In this document: one piece after another, positions 32,142 to 44,206 of the stretch
Layout of the letters: each line of letters begins with the position of its first letter
How positions within the stretch are numbered: the first letter of the stretch is position 1
Assembly: GCA_964036295.1 (NCBI GenBank)
Contig: OZ038465.1
Coordinates: 24,772,870-24,836,869, forward strand
From: Plumapathes pennacea
Lineage: Eukaryota > Cnidaria > Anthozoa > Antipatharia > Myriopathidae
Length of the DNA: 64,000 bases
Reading direction: 5' to 3'
The notes under the pieces: generated by a model
Database searches by the model: none
What the model was told of the DNA's origin: nothing
What the model saw: only the letters and a program-made list of their open reading frames with translations
Translations under genes and position numbers: made by a program

Positions 32142-33236
32142 AACAAATAAACCAGCTTCAAGCGTGCTCCGTTCAGAAATAAAGCACGCAGCAAGTGACG
32201 AGAGCACGAAAGAAGTGTAGGGAGAAACGCGAGCCGAAGGCGAGCGTTTTTCCCCACTTCTTGAGTGCTCTCGGCACTTGCTAAGTGCTTTATTTCTGAA
32301 CGGAGCACGCTTGAAGCTGGTTTATTTGTTTTATAACATAGAACTTCAAAACTTTCACAATAAAACTGTCTTCATTCATCAAAAATGTTGAAATGCTAAC
32401 AGCGATGAAAAAATAGATTCTCCTAAACGGCTCGGCGGTCCGAATTGCCAAGTCAGTACAGTTTCGCATCAATTTTTCAACCAGGCCGTCTGTTCTATAA
32501 AATTAGACAACATCTCACAGTATAGAACTATATTTCCTGTAGAACTTTGGACTACAAGTACATGAAATCATACAGGCGGCTAGTGCATCAAATGCAAATT
32601 TGAAGGGAATCAACAAATGCTCCAACGGCCGACTCGAAAATTTTGTGAATGAAAACTTACCGATTTCTTGACTCTACCTCGTAGTACAATCATTTGAAGT
32701 CCGTCCGAAAATTCTTCAATCATTTTTTTCAATCACATCGTCGGAAATTCTTTCTCTTGCATCACTACAAACACGTCTGTTCGTCTGTCTTCGCCGTTCA
32801 TGTTCAGTGATTGCTCACGGCTGATCTTCTTCAACTGAATGATTTGCTCTCTCCTTCCTTGTTGAAGCATTCAACTTCATTCAAAGAACCCACTGATGTA
32901 ATTGTGACTCCCAAATATGCTGTACTTAGGGACAGTGCTTAAACCGAGTCGCTTTCCACGACGCTGACAAGAAACTTGCCGTTCTTCGACATAGATTTTC
33001 CCTCTCCAAAACTGTTGAAGTGCTTTTTGATGAGGTCACGTTCTTTACCGATTCACGGTGAACCGTACTAGCCGGTGCCTTCACTTAAAGCCAAACTTTA
33101 TCTCAAAGTTGGACATTGGTGACTACTGCATTCTCGCATTATTTTCTCTTTTTTGCCAGAGGTGGACGTAAGCGTGGTTTATACTCTGGCAAACCACGGT
33201 TTTCGACCAATCAGCGCGCGGCTTGTATGTTATAAC
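32142..33236. mobile_element. R1 repeat family, copy 2
   Basis: Colinear with 391-1530 at high identity, including the head palindrome (32142-32330) and the GTGGTTTATACTCTGGCAAA tail. It has a simpler tail than copy 1, which contains an extra GTGGTTTATAATTTATAAAC hairpin. Confidence 0.85.
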
Positions 33237-33479
33237 AGTTTGTGTTGCTGTGTAAACCATGCGACTGACCAACCGCTGGTATTTTCGCAGGCTCAATATT
33301 TCAGAAATTGTCGCACTTGGTAACACATTTCAAGCACAGATAATAACAACTTTCCGGTAGTTATAGATAATTCTTAGTTTTTAATAGTGCCTTTCTAGGA
33401 TTGAAAAATGATTTTAAGTATTAAAGGGCCACCATGAATTTTCGTTTCAGCAGGGCTTTAATCAATTTCACTAAACTAG

Positions 33480-33690
33480 CTCAAGCACTTTCCTAAACCC
33501 CCGCGGGAGGGGGGGGGGGGGCATTCCTATATATGAGCTATACGGGGATGTGCCGCTCAACAGGGTATACTTTTTGCCTCTTCAACTCTGGAACAGGGTA
33601 TACAAATTACCGTTTCTCTCTGGAACAGGGTATATTTTTCGTTCAGTCTGGCTCTGGAGCTAGGTCGAAATTTCTTCCTGCCAGAATCCT
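33480..33690. repeat. G-rich tract and GGAACAGGGTATA tandem repeats
   Basis: A CCCCCGCGGGAGGGGGG tract, then three units around CTCTGGAACAGGGTATA at about 33558-33640. I recall similar strings as interspersed in coral genomes. Non-coding. Confidence 0.6.
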
Positions 33691-33839
33691 TGATGATTTA
33701 TAGTCAAGTCTGTCGCTGCAAACAGCTCTGAACTGTTTGTACAAAATCACGCAACGCTACAAGTTTAAGACTTTGAGGTGCCGACTTACCGCCAATATTC
33801 AGCCCTGTTTGAATTTGTAAAATGGTAACCTCAGTTTAT

Positions 33840-33960
33840 AAAACGGTGGGTAAAATTTACTAAATGCTCAGAATATTTCATAAAATGATGTTACCAGTTT
33901 CGAAAATGATGACAATGATTTAGAAAATGGAGCGTCCGTTTCATAAAGTGGAGCCCCGTT
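33840..33960. other. Degenerate ATTTCATAAAATG repeats
   Basis: Short repeats of AAAATG and TTCATAAA-type units before the next gene relic. No function inferred. Confidence 0.35.
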
Positions 33961-34032
33961 TATTTAGCAGTCTGGTGACAACTTGCGGCTTATGCGGCCG
34001 AGCAAACCTGGGACCCAGACCGTCAATCCAAC

Positions 34033-36580
34033 ATGGCGGACAATCTGGCGAATGCAGCTCGAATTCTTAGCCGAGCTGCCTCTCGTCTTGCTTCTTCTTC
34101 GCCATCCACTTCTTCTTTCTCGCATTTATTTTCACCTAATGCTCCTGAAGCAACTGCTCGGACTACGGATAATGAATTTCGGACGTTGTTTCCCCATCAC
34201 TTTTCGACTTCCAGTTCAAGACGTTTGGAAACAAACAGCCGGAGCCGCACCTCACGGAAACGCAGGAGAACTCGGGCTCAAAATCCCAGATGCAAGGAAA
34301 TCACTCGGACGATCCGTCAACTGGATTAATGTTTTATAAAGCGATTGATGAGTGACATGGAAAGGATGCCAGAGGACTACTATGAAATAGTTTTTGCTCT
34401 CTGCACTTCCAAAATTAACAAGGACCAATTTGACAAGAGCAATATTGGTTCCTACACATGTGAGGTGATTGGTGGGGCCCATAATACCACCGATGCCTAG
34501 AGGCTACATTCGAAGTACATGGAGGGTTCTTACTTTGCAAAGTGCTGGTGCCGAATTTATGTAGGAAAGACAGACGAACAAGTCCTTTGGCTCAGCAGGT
34601 GTCACAATCAGACAGGAAGTTGTCGACATGAAATGACTTTTGTGGATGAGGTAAAGTTGCTCATTTAGTAAAAATAAGAGGATAAACCAAATTCTTATTC
34701 TGTGTGGATGCCCTTTTTCCCTCCAAGTTTCTTAAGTTGACAAATGGACCAACAGAAAACAATATAATTTATAGATAAGATTATTTTAGGTTGCTGAAGC
34801 AAAGCACTGAGTATCTCAGTTTATCACCCAGGTTGTGTATAACGTGGTAAATAAATAGATATAATCATCCTGATTTAGTCATATCAAACAAAACTTAAAT
34901 CTTAGTAGTTTGAGCCATTTTTAGATGACTGTTTAAAGTAGTTGTGTGATTGCTTTGGTTTTTGCATTTGATACACTTTCAAATTGGTCCTAACAACTTT
35001 AGCAATCAATAGCAAATGCCAAATCTGACTGCAATATTTTCATGCAAAAAAGCAAGTCGGAATGGTATGGTCCCGCATGCTGATCGGTTTGTAAAATCGA
35101 TTCCAATTACTTGTTTTTGGTTTTGCTCATACTTCTGATTGGTCGGACATGTTTTGCTCACGTCATTGATTGGCTCTGTGATTGCTTTGCTTTTGGTTTT
35201 CAACAATAATCCAAAAGTGGTCTTTGGCAAGTCAAATATTTACTATTGCCAAGATCACTACATTAATGTACTACACTCTTTTTATTGGTATTTTTATATG
35301 ATAAATTTGTTTATGTGGCAGGTGGAATTTTGTTGCATTCAGCTCTTTGCAGAGAATGACTCTGCCTCTGATGAAACCCCAGTTCCAGACAATTGGCGTG
35401 AGAGGTGTGCCAGAATACTAGGAAAGAACTCAAGGTAAACCTGGAAAAATATCTAAGAAGTTTTGGGTGAAGACGTATCATTTGAGCGTTTGTCACATTA
35501 CATGGTATGCTAGTACTAAGTACAGTAATTCTTTAAAATGTAATTTCCCTACAACATGTACAGTAATAGAGCAGCTAAAATATATATTACTGTGATTATG
35601 TTGACAGTAAATGCCATATGACATTACTATTTCAACAAGCCTACAGTATAAACATTGTTTTATGACCCAATTAGAATATCATTATTAGTACACTTACAGT
35701 TAAATATGCTTCTTTTCTGAGGCAGTGATATACATTTTCAGAAATGACACTTCTTTGTGTAAATAATTTGATTTCATTGACTCAGCCATAGTTTAATTTC
35801 ATACTTCATAGGTTGGTGATCTTGAGTCAGAAGACTTTGCTGTTTTTGCGAAGGCTCAGAGCCAGGAAAACTGGTACCCATGAGGAATACCAAATCACTG
35901 AAGACACATTTGTGTTTGAGACAGCTAAAAAGAAAAAGTTTTGGATGTACACTATGATCCGAAAACAGCAAAACACTTGCGGGCAGCTGATATTGTGGAA
36001 GCCATAGATACATTCAATGGAGCCTTTCTGACAGTTGCTTGCACAAGTGATGTCTGTGATGTAAGTCAGATTTCCTTTGGTATACAGTAAATAACATGTT
36101 GTTTACTTCAACAGCTCTTTCTCACTATGCTTGTTTTTGGAAAGCACATGTACAGGGTAGTGAACTATTTTCTTAGCAAATAATTTGTTACACAGCCTAT
36201 TTCAAGACTGCGGCAGATTAAACTTCTTGCCCCACCTTTAAGCTGTGGCCAGGCCCTCCTTTCTCTTCCTTGAAGTGAAAATCACCACCTAATTTCTTTA
36301 TTTTAAAGTGTAAGGCTTTATTTTTTTGCAAGAGATGGAGATATTTATGTCTTCAGTGAGTGCTGATTGCAGTGTATGATTCATGCATCCAGGTGAAGGA
36401 TGCGATTACATAACAGAAATGGCAAAAGAGCTCAATTTTACTAAGTTGCATGCCTTCAACATTTAGGCATTGGACAGCACGAAGATGTTGAATGGTGCTT
36501 CCCAGGTGTTCTTAGAGAATGGTGCCTGCAGTGTGTCTGAAGGATATATCTACACTAAAGGGCATTCCTAACAAAGGTGA
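34033..36580 (+). pseudogene. Multi-exon pseudogene of an uncharacterised multi-copy family
   Basis: Starts with a good-context ATG (AACATGGCGG) and a 98-codon Ser/Arg-rich segment (MADNLANAARILSRAASRLA). Block 34351-34651 reads YYEIVFALCTSKINKDQF, GSYTCEVIGGAHNT, an in-frame stop, YFAKCWCRIYVGKTDEQVLW and then GSCRHEMTFVDE before GTAAAG. Exon 35321-35434 (AENDSASDETPVPDNWRERC) lies between AG and GTAAAC; exon 35812-36060 (KTAKHLRAADIVEAIDTFN, after two stops) ends at GTAAGT; a last block near 36466-36578 ends at GTGAGC. I recall the YVGxTDEQxLWL and RHEMT motifs from coral uncharacterised proteins. Stops at 34498 and in exon 4 mark it as decayed. Confidence 0.6.
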
Positions 36581-36727
36581 GCACCAGTCAGCAACCTTTG
36601 CATAAACCCATGTTGAGCATTGCCAAAATTGTATCAGTGCGTTATGAAGAGAATAGAAAATGTGTATGGTGAGAGTACAATGACAATTCAAATATTTTAT
36701 TACTGCATGTTCCAGTTCTTAGATTAA

Positions 36728-37022
36728 AATCTTGTGTCTGAATTTTACATCCAACATTTGGACTCTATTCCTCCGAAATGTAAAATGTCGTGTATGAATT
36801 TAAGACCAAATATTCAGACTTAATAACTCCAAGATTAACTATATTTGGTACTTGGAGTAAAATGTTCTGTTTAAAATTCTGACCCAACTTTTGGACTCGA
36901 TTTCTTCAAAATCTAAAATGTTGTGTATGAATTTCACCAATTATTCAGACTTTATTCAAGACTAAGAGTAAAATTTTGTGTTCGAATTTCAGACTCAACA
37001 GTTAGAGTCGATTGAGTTTAAT
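36728..37022. repeat. About 55-75-bp degenerate tandem repeat, five units
   Basis: Units begin AAAAT(C/G)TTGTGT..TGAATTT and contain CA..ATTTGGACT or ATTCAGACTT. Five units of about 55-75 bases are visible. It lies within non-coding DNA downstream of the pseudogene. Confidence 0.7.
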
Positions 37023-37138
37023 AGTTTTTGTGACGAAATATCCATTTTTGCCGTTTAAGACTCCACACATCGCTGCTTTGTGAATATATTACATGTTTTG
37101 CTGCGCGCGAGCCTGACAGTTGTCAAAACGCTTCGGCT

Positions 37139-37300
37139 TATTGTACAGTGCCTGTTGAATTTTTTTTCCATTCGATCATGTAGCCTTTGCTTTCACAGTG
37201 GTAATTGTGTACTAGAAATAAAAAATACTCCGAAATAGCCCAAAGCATTGAGTTTGGTAGTCACAAATGACTGAACACGCTGTAAACAAAACCGTCGTGC
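37139..37300. repeat. Interspersed repeat, second copy of 12310-12470
   Basis: Diverged but colinear over about 160 bases (GCCTGTTGAA..TTCGATCATGTAGCCTTTG..AACAAAACCG). Confidence 0.6.
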
Positions 37301-37729
37301 TAGTGCTAAATATTTATCTGTGTTGAGCTTAAGGAATAAACAATACAAAATGCTTCACTTGCCTTGTACAGCTTGTGTATGCTTGCCTATTCAGCAGGGA
37401 TTGCTGCATAGCTCAATGTGGCTCATATTTCTCTGTACAGCAGGATTCATGGGATTCATATTGTCTAATTAATTTCTTGATTAGTTGCCATTAAGTGCAA
37501 AAGTTCGGTTAAGGCAATATGGAGCATCAAGTGAAGAGAAATAAAGCACTCAAAGCTTGCATAGCATATGAAGAACATTAATGCATGGTGGAACATGGTG
37601 TTGTAGCAGCTTGACCTGAACAGTAAAAACAATTCTGAAATGGAAACTTCACAGAGATAAAAAAAAAATCAGCAGGGTGGGGGGTTCTGCTTAACACTTA
37701 ACAGTAAAAAATTCAGGCCCATAACACTT

Positions 37730-39152
37730 AACAAATAAACCAGCTGCAAGCGTGCTCCGTTCAGACATAAAGCACGCAGCAAGTGACGAGAGCACGAAAG
37801 AAGTGTAGGGAGAAACGCGAGCCGAAGGCGTAACATAGAACTTTTCCAGTCTTACAAATAGCTGTTTTTATTCATCAAAAATGTTGGAATGCTAACAGCG
37901 ATTAAAAAACAGATTCTCCTAAAGGGCTCGGCGGTCCGAATTGTCAAGTCAGTACAGTTTCGCTTCAACTTTTCAACCAGCCCGTCTGTTGTATTTTCCC
38001 GTAGAACTTTCGACTACAAGTATGTGAAATCATACAGTCGGCTAGTGCATAAAATGTAAATTTGAAGGGAATCAACAAACGCTCCAGCGGGCGACTCGAA
38101 AATTGTTTGAATGAAAACTTACCGATTTCTGTCCGTCCGATAATTCTACAATCATTTTTTTTTTCAGTCACATCGTCGGAAATTCTTTCTCTTGCATCAC
38201 TACAATCACGTCTGCTCGTCTGTCTTCGCCATTCATGTTCAGTGATTGCTCACGCCTGATCTTCTTCAACTGAATGATTTGCCCTCTCCTTCTTTGTTGA
38301 AGCATTCAACTTCAAACAACCCACTGATGTAATTGTGACTCCCAAATATGCTGTACTTAGGGACAGTGCTTAAAGCGAGTCGCCAGTTTCCACGACGCTG
38401 ACAAGAAACTTGTGCCGCGGCCGTTCTTCGACATAGATTTTCCTCTCCAAACTGTTGAAGTGCTTTTCGATGAGGTCACGTTTACCGATTCACGGTGAAC
38501 TGCTTTGATCATACCGTACTAGCAGATGTCTTTCACTTAAAGCTAAGACTCCATTCTCGCATTATTATTATTATTATTATTATTATTATCGCCGAAGGCG
38601 AGCGTTTTTCCCCACTTCTTGATTGCTCTCGGCACTTGCTAAGTGCTTTATTTCTGAACGGAGCACGGTTGAAGCTGGTTTATCTGTTTTATAACATAAA
38701 ACTTCTCCAGTTTTACAAATGGCTGTCTTTATTCATCAAAAATGTTGGAATGCTAACAGCGATGAAAAAACAGATTCTCCTAAACCGCTCGGCGGTCCGA
38801 ATTGCCAAGTCAGTGCAGTTTCGCATCAAATTTTTAACCAGCTCGTCTGTTCTATAAAATTAGACAACATCTCACAGTAAAAAACTATGTTTTCCCGTAG
38901 AACTTTGGACTACAAGAGTACGTGAAATCATACAGTCGGCTAGTGCATAAAATGTAAATTTCAAGGGAATCAACAAACGCTCCAATGGCCGACTCGAAAA
39001 TTGTGTGAATGAAAACTTACCAATTTCTGGACTCTACCTTGTAGTACAATCAATTGAAGTCTGTCACAAAATTCTTCAATCATTTTTTGTCAGTCACATC
39101 GTCGGAAATGCTTTCTCTTGCATCTCTACAAACACGTCTGCTCGTGTCTTCG
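37730..39152. mobile_element. R1 repeat family, copy 3 (rearranged, left part)
   Basis: Left half-palindrome (37730-37830), a body (37831-38559), an (ATT)n tract (38560-38590), then the right half-palindrome (38591-38690) and a second body. The two palindrome halves, adjacent in copies 1 and 2, are here separated by a whole body, giving a partial tandem duplication. The repeat is broken at 39153 by the 4.8-kb element and continues at 43965-44206. Confidence 0.8.
38560..38590. repeat. (ATT)n microsatellite
   Basis: About ten ATT units in rearranged R1 copy 3. Confidence 0.95.
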
Positions 39153-39402
39153 CCACAGGCAGCCTACAAGATGTTACTAAGTCACGCCCGATCGGTCAAG
39201 GTCTGACGACGTCACGGCCGATCGGTTAATAAGGATTTGTATGGGGAGATTTTCAAATCACATTTTATGCGTGAAAATAAAAAAAAAATTTCTCCTCTAA
39301 TTGGTCAGATAACATTACGAGCCCTTATTTACCGTTTAAGGTGACTTTCGAGGCGATTTGGCGCCGATTTAGCGATTTTTTTTGTGGTGATTGTTTATGT
39401 AC

Positions 39403-39721
39403 TGTAACGCTTGCCGAGGGCACGGAGTAGAATAAACTCACGGGTCACTAACAGAACACTTTAATCACAAAGGGTCTGAACGCTACAAGCGACTCAGCAA
39501 TCTCTCTCTCAAGTCTGAAGTACACGTATAGTTATACACTTGAACAAAGGCTATACAAAAAGGCGAAACAATAAAGAAAGGCTAGTTTACAGTGATAATC
39601 AAGTATTGTCCTGAACGGATATTCGAAAGATGTCTGAGTTTTGACTTAATAGATTCAAGCACGAACTGTTACTGTAATCAATAACTAACTAAACGCAACA
39701 CAATGATCAGTGTTCGTTACA
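39403..39721 (-). mobile_element. Ty3/gypsy 3' LTR
   Basis: A 319-bp block bounded by TGTAACG and CGTTACA (5'-TG..CA-3' with short inverted ends). On the minus strand it is preceded by a polypurine tract (CTAAGGAGGGAGTAA, 39722-39736) as expected for a 3' LTR. No second LTR copy was found at the other end, so the element is truncated. Confidence 0.8.
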
Positions 39722-39819
39722 TTACTCCCTCCTTAGAGAAGACGCGTCCTCGCATCTGTAGTACACAAAAACAACCAAACAAAAATGTAATGAAAGCTGA
39801 ACAAATCGAACTGAACTAA

Positions 39820-41075
39820 TCAAACATCAGTGTCAAAGTCAATCATCCAGGCAGGTCGTCTGGCTTTGCGTCGTGGTCTCCCTTCTCTCTCTTGTGAACA
39901 GATGCGAGACCCATCTGCCTTCGCTTTGACTTCTGGTAAAAGCACTTCCGGGACAGACGGTACTGGATCGCTGGCTGGATCACTGACTGGGATGCTGTCT
40001 GGAGTTAACCAGCCGGGCGCGTCATGTCCGTGGTAGGGCTTGAGTCGGTCATGGTGTACGACCTTTGGCTTCGCGGGCCTCTCTGGATCCTGTATACGAC
40101 GTCACTTATCTGCTTGTTCACCAGGTATGGGCCATCGTAGGGACGTTGTAATTTAGGACAGAGACCCTTCTTCCTCTGTGGGTTGTGCAGCCACACTGCA
40201 TCTCCTTTCTTGTACTTGGTCTGATTTCCTTGTCGGTGGTCATAGTCTCTGGCGATCTGTGGAAATCTGCAGGTGTTCCCGTGCAAACTGGTGGACTCGC
40301 TCCATCCGCTCCTGCATCTTCTTAGCATACTCCGTAGTGTTCTCTACTTCTCCATCCAGCTTAGGTGACTCGGGTCTTGTAAGCAATAGGTCAACTGGCA
40401 ACAGTACTTCCCGGCCAAACATCATTTCATTCGGTGTGAAGCCAGTTGACTCGTGAACTGAGGAACAATATGCCATCATCACTAAAGGCAAGTGAGAGTC
40501 CCAGTCTGCCTGGTTAGAGTCAACGAACATAGCCAGCATGCTTTCGAGCGTTCGGTGGAACCTTTCCACCATCCCGTCAGATTGTGGCCTCAGGGGAGTG
40601 GTCCTGGTTTTGTCGATGTCCAAGATTCTGCACATTTCCTGGAACAGCCTCGACTCAAAGTTCGTCCCCTGATCTGTGTGTAGCTGCCTGGGCACTCCAA
40701 ATATTGCAACAAATTCGTTCACTACGATTCGAGCCACTGTCTCGGCTTCTTGATTAGGCATGGCATACGCTTCAGTCCACTTGGAAAAGTAATCGGAGAT
40801 TACCAAAACGTATTTGTTGCCACTCTCTGTTAAAGGCAAGGGGTCCATCACATCAATGGCAATTCTCTCCATTGGTGCTCCAACATTGTAGGTGCCCATC
40901 TTCGCTCTGATGGCCTTGTTTGGTTTCTTCCTGGACTCACACAAATCGCAGGCTCGGCACCATCTCTCTACGTCTCTCCGGCATCCAACCCAGTAGAAGC
41001 GCGCTCGGACTCGTTCCGTTGTCTTTCTAATTCCCAGGTGTCCAGCAGTGGGGGAGTTATGCAGCTGCCCGAGTA
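39820..41075 (-). pseudogene. Ty3/gypsy integrase region (broken)
   Basis: Minus strand: an H-H-C-C zinc region (SPTAGHLGIRK ... CRACDLCESRK) leads into the core block 40240-40944 with catalytic-type Asp in IAIDVMDPLP, Asp in LHTDQGTNFES and Glu in GMVERFHRTLE. A GPY-type module follows in another frame (KKGDAVWLHN, YDGPYLVNKQ), and the tail, in a further frame, ends with a stop at 39820-39822 (WMIDFDTDV). Two frame changes occur (near 40250 and 40080). The integrase would insert the cDNA copy. It joins directly to the RT region because the RNase H domain is missing. Confidence 0.9.
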
Positions 41076-43045
41076 TGTATTTCCTGAGAGTTCGTCAGTG
41101 CCTGTTTGAGGTGTCGGAAGGAGTCTTCACATTCCTCCGTCCACTCGAACGCTCCTGCTTTCTCTGTCAGACGGTACAGAGGTGAGGCGATACTGGCAAA
41201 ACCTTGGACAAACCGGCGGTAGTACGAGCAGAGGACAAGAAAACTACGCACCCCAGTGGGCGAATGAGGTGTTAGCCAATCACGGACAGACGCGACCTTC
41301 CCCGGGTCCGTTGAGACTCCTCCACTACTCACAACATGGCCAAGGAAAGCGACACGCCTCTTAAACAAGTGACACTTCTTCGGACTTAGCTTTAGTCCTG
41401 CTTTGTGCAGTCTCTCAAACACTGCTCGTAGCCGCTCCAACTCTGCCTGAAAGGTCTTTGCATGGACGATGATGTCGTCGAGGTAGAGGAGACACCCCTC
41501 CCATGGCAGGCCAGCCAACACGCGCTCCATCAGTCTCTCAAAGGTGGCTGGAACATTACACAAACCAAAGGGCCCCACGATGAACTGGTATAGCCCGCTG
41601 CCAGTTGTGAATGCGGTCTTGGGTTGATCGTTCTCGTCCACCTCGACTTGCCAGTAGCCACTAGCAAGATCGAGCGTGCTAAACCACTCAGAACCAGCCA
41701 GTGCATCGAGCGAATCATCAATTCTTGGCAGAGGATTAGAGTCCTTAACTGTAGCATCATTGAGTTGGCGGTAGTCCACACAAAAGCGAGTAGATCCATC
41801 TTTCTTCCTCACCAGCACTACGGGAGATGCCCACGGACTAGCCGACGGCTCGATGATGCCTTGTCGCAGCATCTTCTCGACTTCTTTATCTGCTACTGGT
41901 CGCTGGTTAACTGGTAGGCGCCTCGGCCGCTGCCGGATTGGCTTGGTGCTGTCTGTCTTGATGCTGTCGGCCTTGATGCGATGTTTGACAATGTTGGACC
42001 GGCCCAAGGCATCAGAAGAGCTAGCCAACACGTCAGCAAACTCGCGCAGGAGTGAAACAAGTTCTTCTTTCTGGATCTGGTCGAAGCACTCCGAGCTCCG
42101 TGCGAACAGATCCACGAGGTGACAAGGTACATTAGCATCCGACTTATTACTTGCACTTGCTGCTTTAACGTTTTGCAGACTACTCTTGTTGCCAGGCTCG
42201 GATCTACTCTCGGAGGGTTGGACCACTTCATCAATCGGCTCACACCAGGCGGCTATTGTGTCTCTATAGACGGTGCGCGGCTTATCCGCTGGATTCAGCA
42301 AGCGCAGCGGTACGACTCCTCTCTTTGTATTCACCAGACTCTTTGCCTCAAGCAGTTGGCTCTTCTTCATGAACCGCGGCTGGCCGTTGGTAACTCCCAG
42401 TTCTGAACCGTCACATGGCTCAACCAGCCTCGCGGGAACTATGGCTTCACTTCTGGGTGGAATCACGGTGGTCGCACCGACAGCAATTCTTGCACATCTG
42501 GGCGGGCTGTTGCCTTTCTCGTGTCGCGGTATCTTGCTGTTAAGGATCAGTTCGAAGGAGTCTTGATCCACAGTCAATCTGCAGCCGTGTTTCTGAATGA
42601 AATCCATACCGAGAATCCCGTCTGGTTCTATGTCAGCAATCCAGACCTCGTGTTGCACCGCTACTCCTCCTATTGTAACACCGAACAGTCCTCGACCAAG
42701 GAATGGCAACGACCGTCCGTCAACTAGGGACATGTCTGTGTTTACTTGGTCCAACGTTGGCTGTTTTGAAGGGGAAATACTCTGAAGCACACTTGGTTTC
42801 AGGATTGTCACATTGGCTCCTGTGTCCACGAGAAATATGACTTCTGTACCCTGGATCCACGCAGTGATCAGCGGCCCGTTGCTGTCATCGCCAAGAGTGT
42901 TAGACTTTACTGACGGTTGTACGAGCCTGTTTGTGACTGGGGATACAGCCGTGCTTCGGCTCGCAAGCCCGGCTGTGCCTCGTTTCCCTGCAGCTGTTGG
43001 TTGTCCACAATGCAGTCGCAACGAAAGTGGTCGAGGGCTCCACAC
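41057..43045 (-). pseudogene. Ty3/gypsy protease and reverse transcriptase region
   Basis: A long open frame (about 660 codons). The protease active site reads FLVDTGANVTIL near the N-terminus. RT motifs follow in order: GIIEPSASPWASPVVLVRKK, FCVDYRQLND, FSTLDLASGYWQ, FGLCNVPATFERLM, then LLYLDDIIVHA with both catalytic Asp residues. It ends near LKQALT, after which a deletion removes the RNase H domain and the frame terminates. The frame is -1 relative to the upstream gag fragment, with a 139-bp overlap, consistent with frameshift expression in the parent element. The stretch has no internal stop, so the insertion is fairly young, but the lost domains make it defective. Confidence 0.92.
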
Positions 43046-43231
43046 ACGTGGCAGCCCATGTAGCCAGCGGCCGGTCTCCTGTTGCGAGGTCTCTCGCGTG
43101 GTCGTGGGGTACCAGTTCGGCTCTTCTCAGCTAAGAGCTTGTTGACAAGGCCTCTAAGATCTTTGAGTTCTTCCTGTACGCCTCCACTGCGACCTTGCGA
43201 GTCCGTGTGTGTGGTCGTCGTGAGGAAATTC
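42907..43231 (-). pseudogene. Gag C-terminal fragment with CCHC zinc knuckle
   Basis: Minus-strand frame open from 43231 to a stop at 42907. It contains CHVCGALDHFRCDC, a C-X2-C-X4-H-X4-C knuckle, preceded by a basic stretch (RPRERPRNRRPAAGY) typical of nucleocapsid. The remainder of gag, the primer-binding site and the 5' LTR are absent. Confidence 0.85.
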
Positions 43232-43964
43232 TGACATTATGCAGTACTGTAATTGATCGACTGGCGACGAAATGAAAGCCACCTCGAAAACAAAGCGCTT
43301 ATATAGCTACAGCTACAGTCACGCTGCAAAATTCTGGTAGGTTTTATCGCCCACAATTGTCCCCAGCCGGGTGAGGTCGGTGAACACACTTTGAACGAAC
43401 GTTTGAAAAATTGTCACTTGGGGAGGGGTGGTGGGGATTCAAATTGACACCAACGGTTTTTTTCTGGTCCATGCATAACTGTCCGATGATCTAGGAATCG
43501 AAGTTGCCGAGCTTTCGCTAGCATTTTCGCATGGAGAAACAGCGTTTATCGGTTGCGTGTCGATGTGTCTGAGAAGTCTAGTCATCGTTCTGTTCTGTGC
43601 CGGAGCCGGATGACGTTTAAGCGATGATTTCGGGGAGAAATCGGCGATTATGTAAGAGCGAGTCGGGGATTTTAGGCATTTGGCTTCCTGCCTTTCCAAA
43701 TTTTTAGTACATACACAATCACCACAAAAAAAAATTGCTAAATTGGCGCCAAATCGCCTCGAAAGTCACCTTAAACGGTGAATAAGGACTCGTAATATTA
43801 TCTGACCAATTTCAGGAGAAAGATATTTTTATTTTCACGCATAAAATGTGATTTGAAAATCTCCCCATACAAATCCTTATTATCTTATTAATAAATCGGC
43901 CGTGACGTCATCAGACCTTGACCGATCGGGCGTGACTTAGTAACACCTTGTGGGCTGCCTGTGG

Positions 43965-44206
43965 TCGCTTTTTACGACACTGACAAGAAACTTGTGCCGC
44001 GGCCGTTCTTCGACATAGATTTTCCCTCTCCAAACTGTTGAAGTGTTTTTTGATGAGGTCACGTTTACCGATTCACGGTGAACTGCTTTGATCATACCGT
44101 ACTAGCTGGTGTCTTTCACTTAAAGCCAATACTCCATTCTCGTATTATTATTTTTTTTGCCAGAGGATGACGTAAGCGTGGTTTATAACTTGTAAACCGC
44201 GGCTCA
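43965..44206. mobile_element. R1 repeat copy 3 (right part)
   Basis: Resumes the R1 body at GTCGCTTTTTACGACACTGAC and ends at the GTGGTTTATAA tail. About 150 bp of R1 sequence between the two flanks is missing relative to copies 1 and 2, so the 4.8-kb insertion was accompanied by, or followed, a deletion. Confidence 0.75.

Larger units (their letters stand above)
39153..43964. mobile_element. 4.8-kb element with about 250-bp terminal inverted repeats
   Basis: The left arm (39153-39402) and right arm (43707-43964) are near-perfect inverted copies starting CCACAGGCAGCC and ending inside at GTGGTGATTGT.TATGTAC. It sits inside an R1 copy, with TCG on both sides of the ends (possible 3-bp duplication, weak). 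The interior holds a defective gypsy retrotransposon (39403 to about 43255) plus about 450 bp of remaining internal sequence (43255-43706) without a recognised gene. Probably a non-autonomous DNA element secondarily invaded by the retrotransposon. Confidence 0.75.

Noticed and set aside
34252-34482. Minus-strand 76-codon frame
   Set aside because: Antisense of the plus-strand pseudogene exon with better motif support.
36740-37022. CRISPR-like spacing of repeats
   Set aside because: Units are degenerate, adjacent and lack constant repeats with unique spacers, and the genome is animal.
41182-42785. Plus-strand frames across 41-43 kb
   Set aside because: Antisense shadows of the gypsy protease-RT frame on the minus strand.
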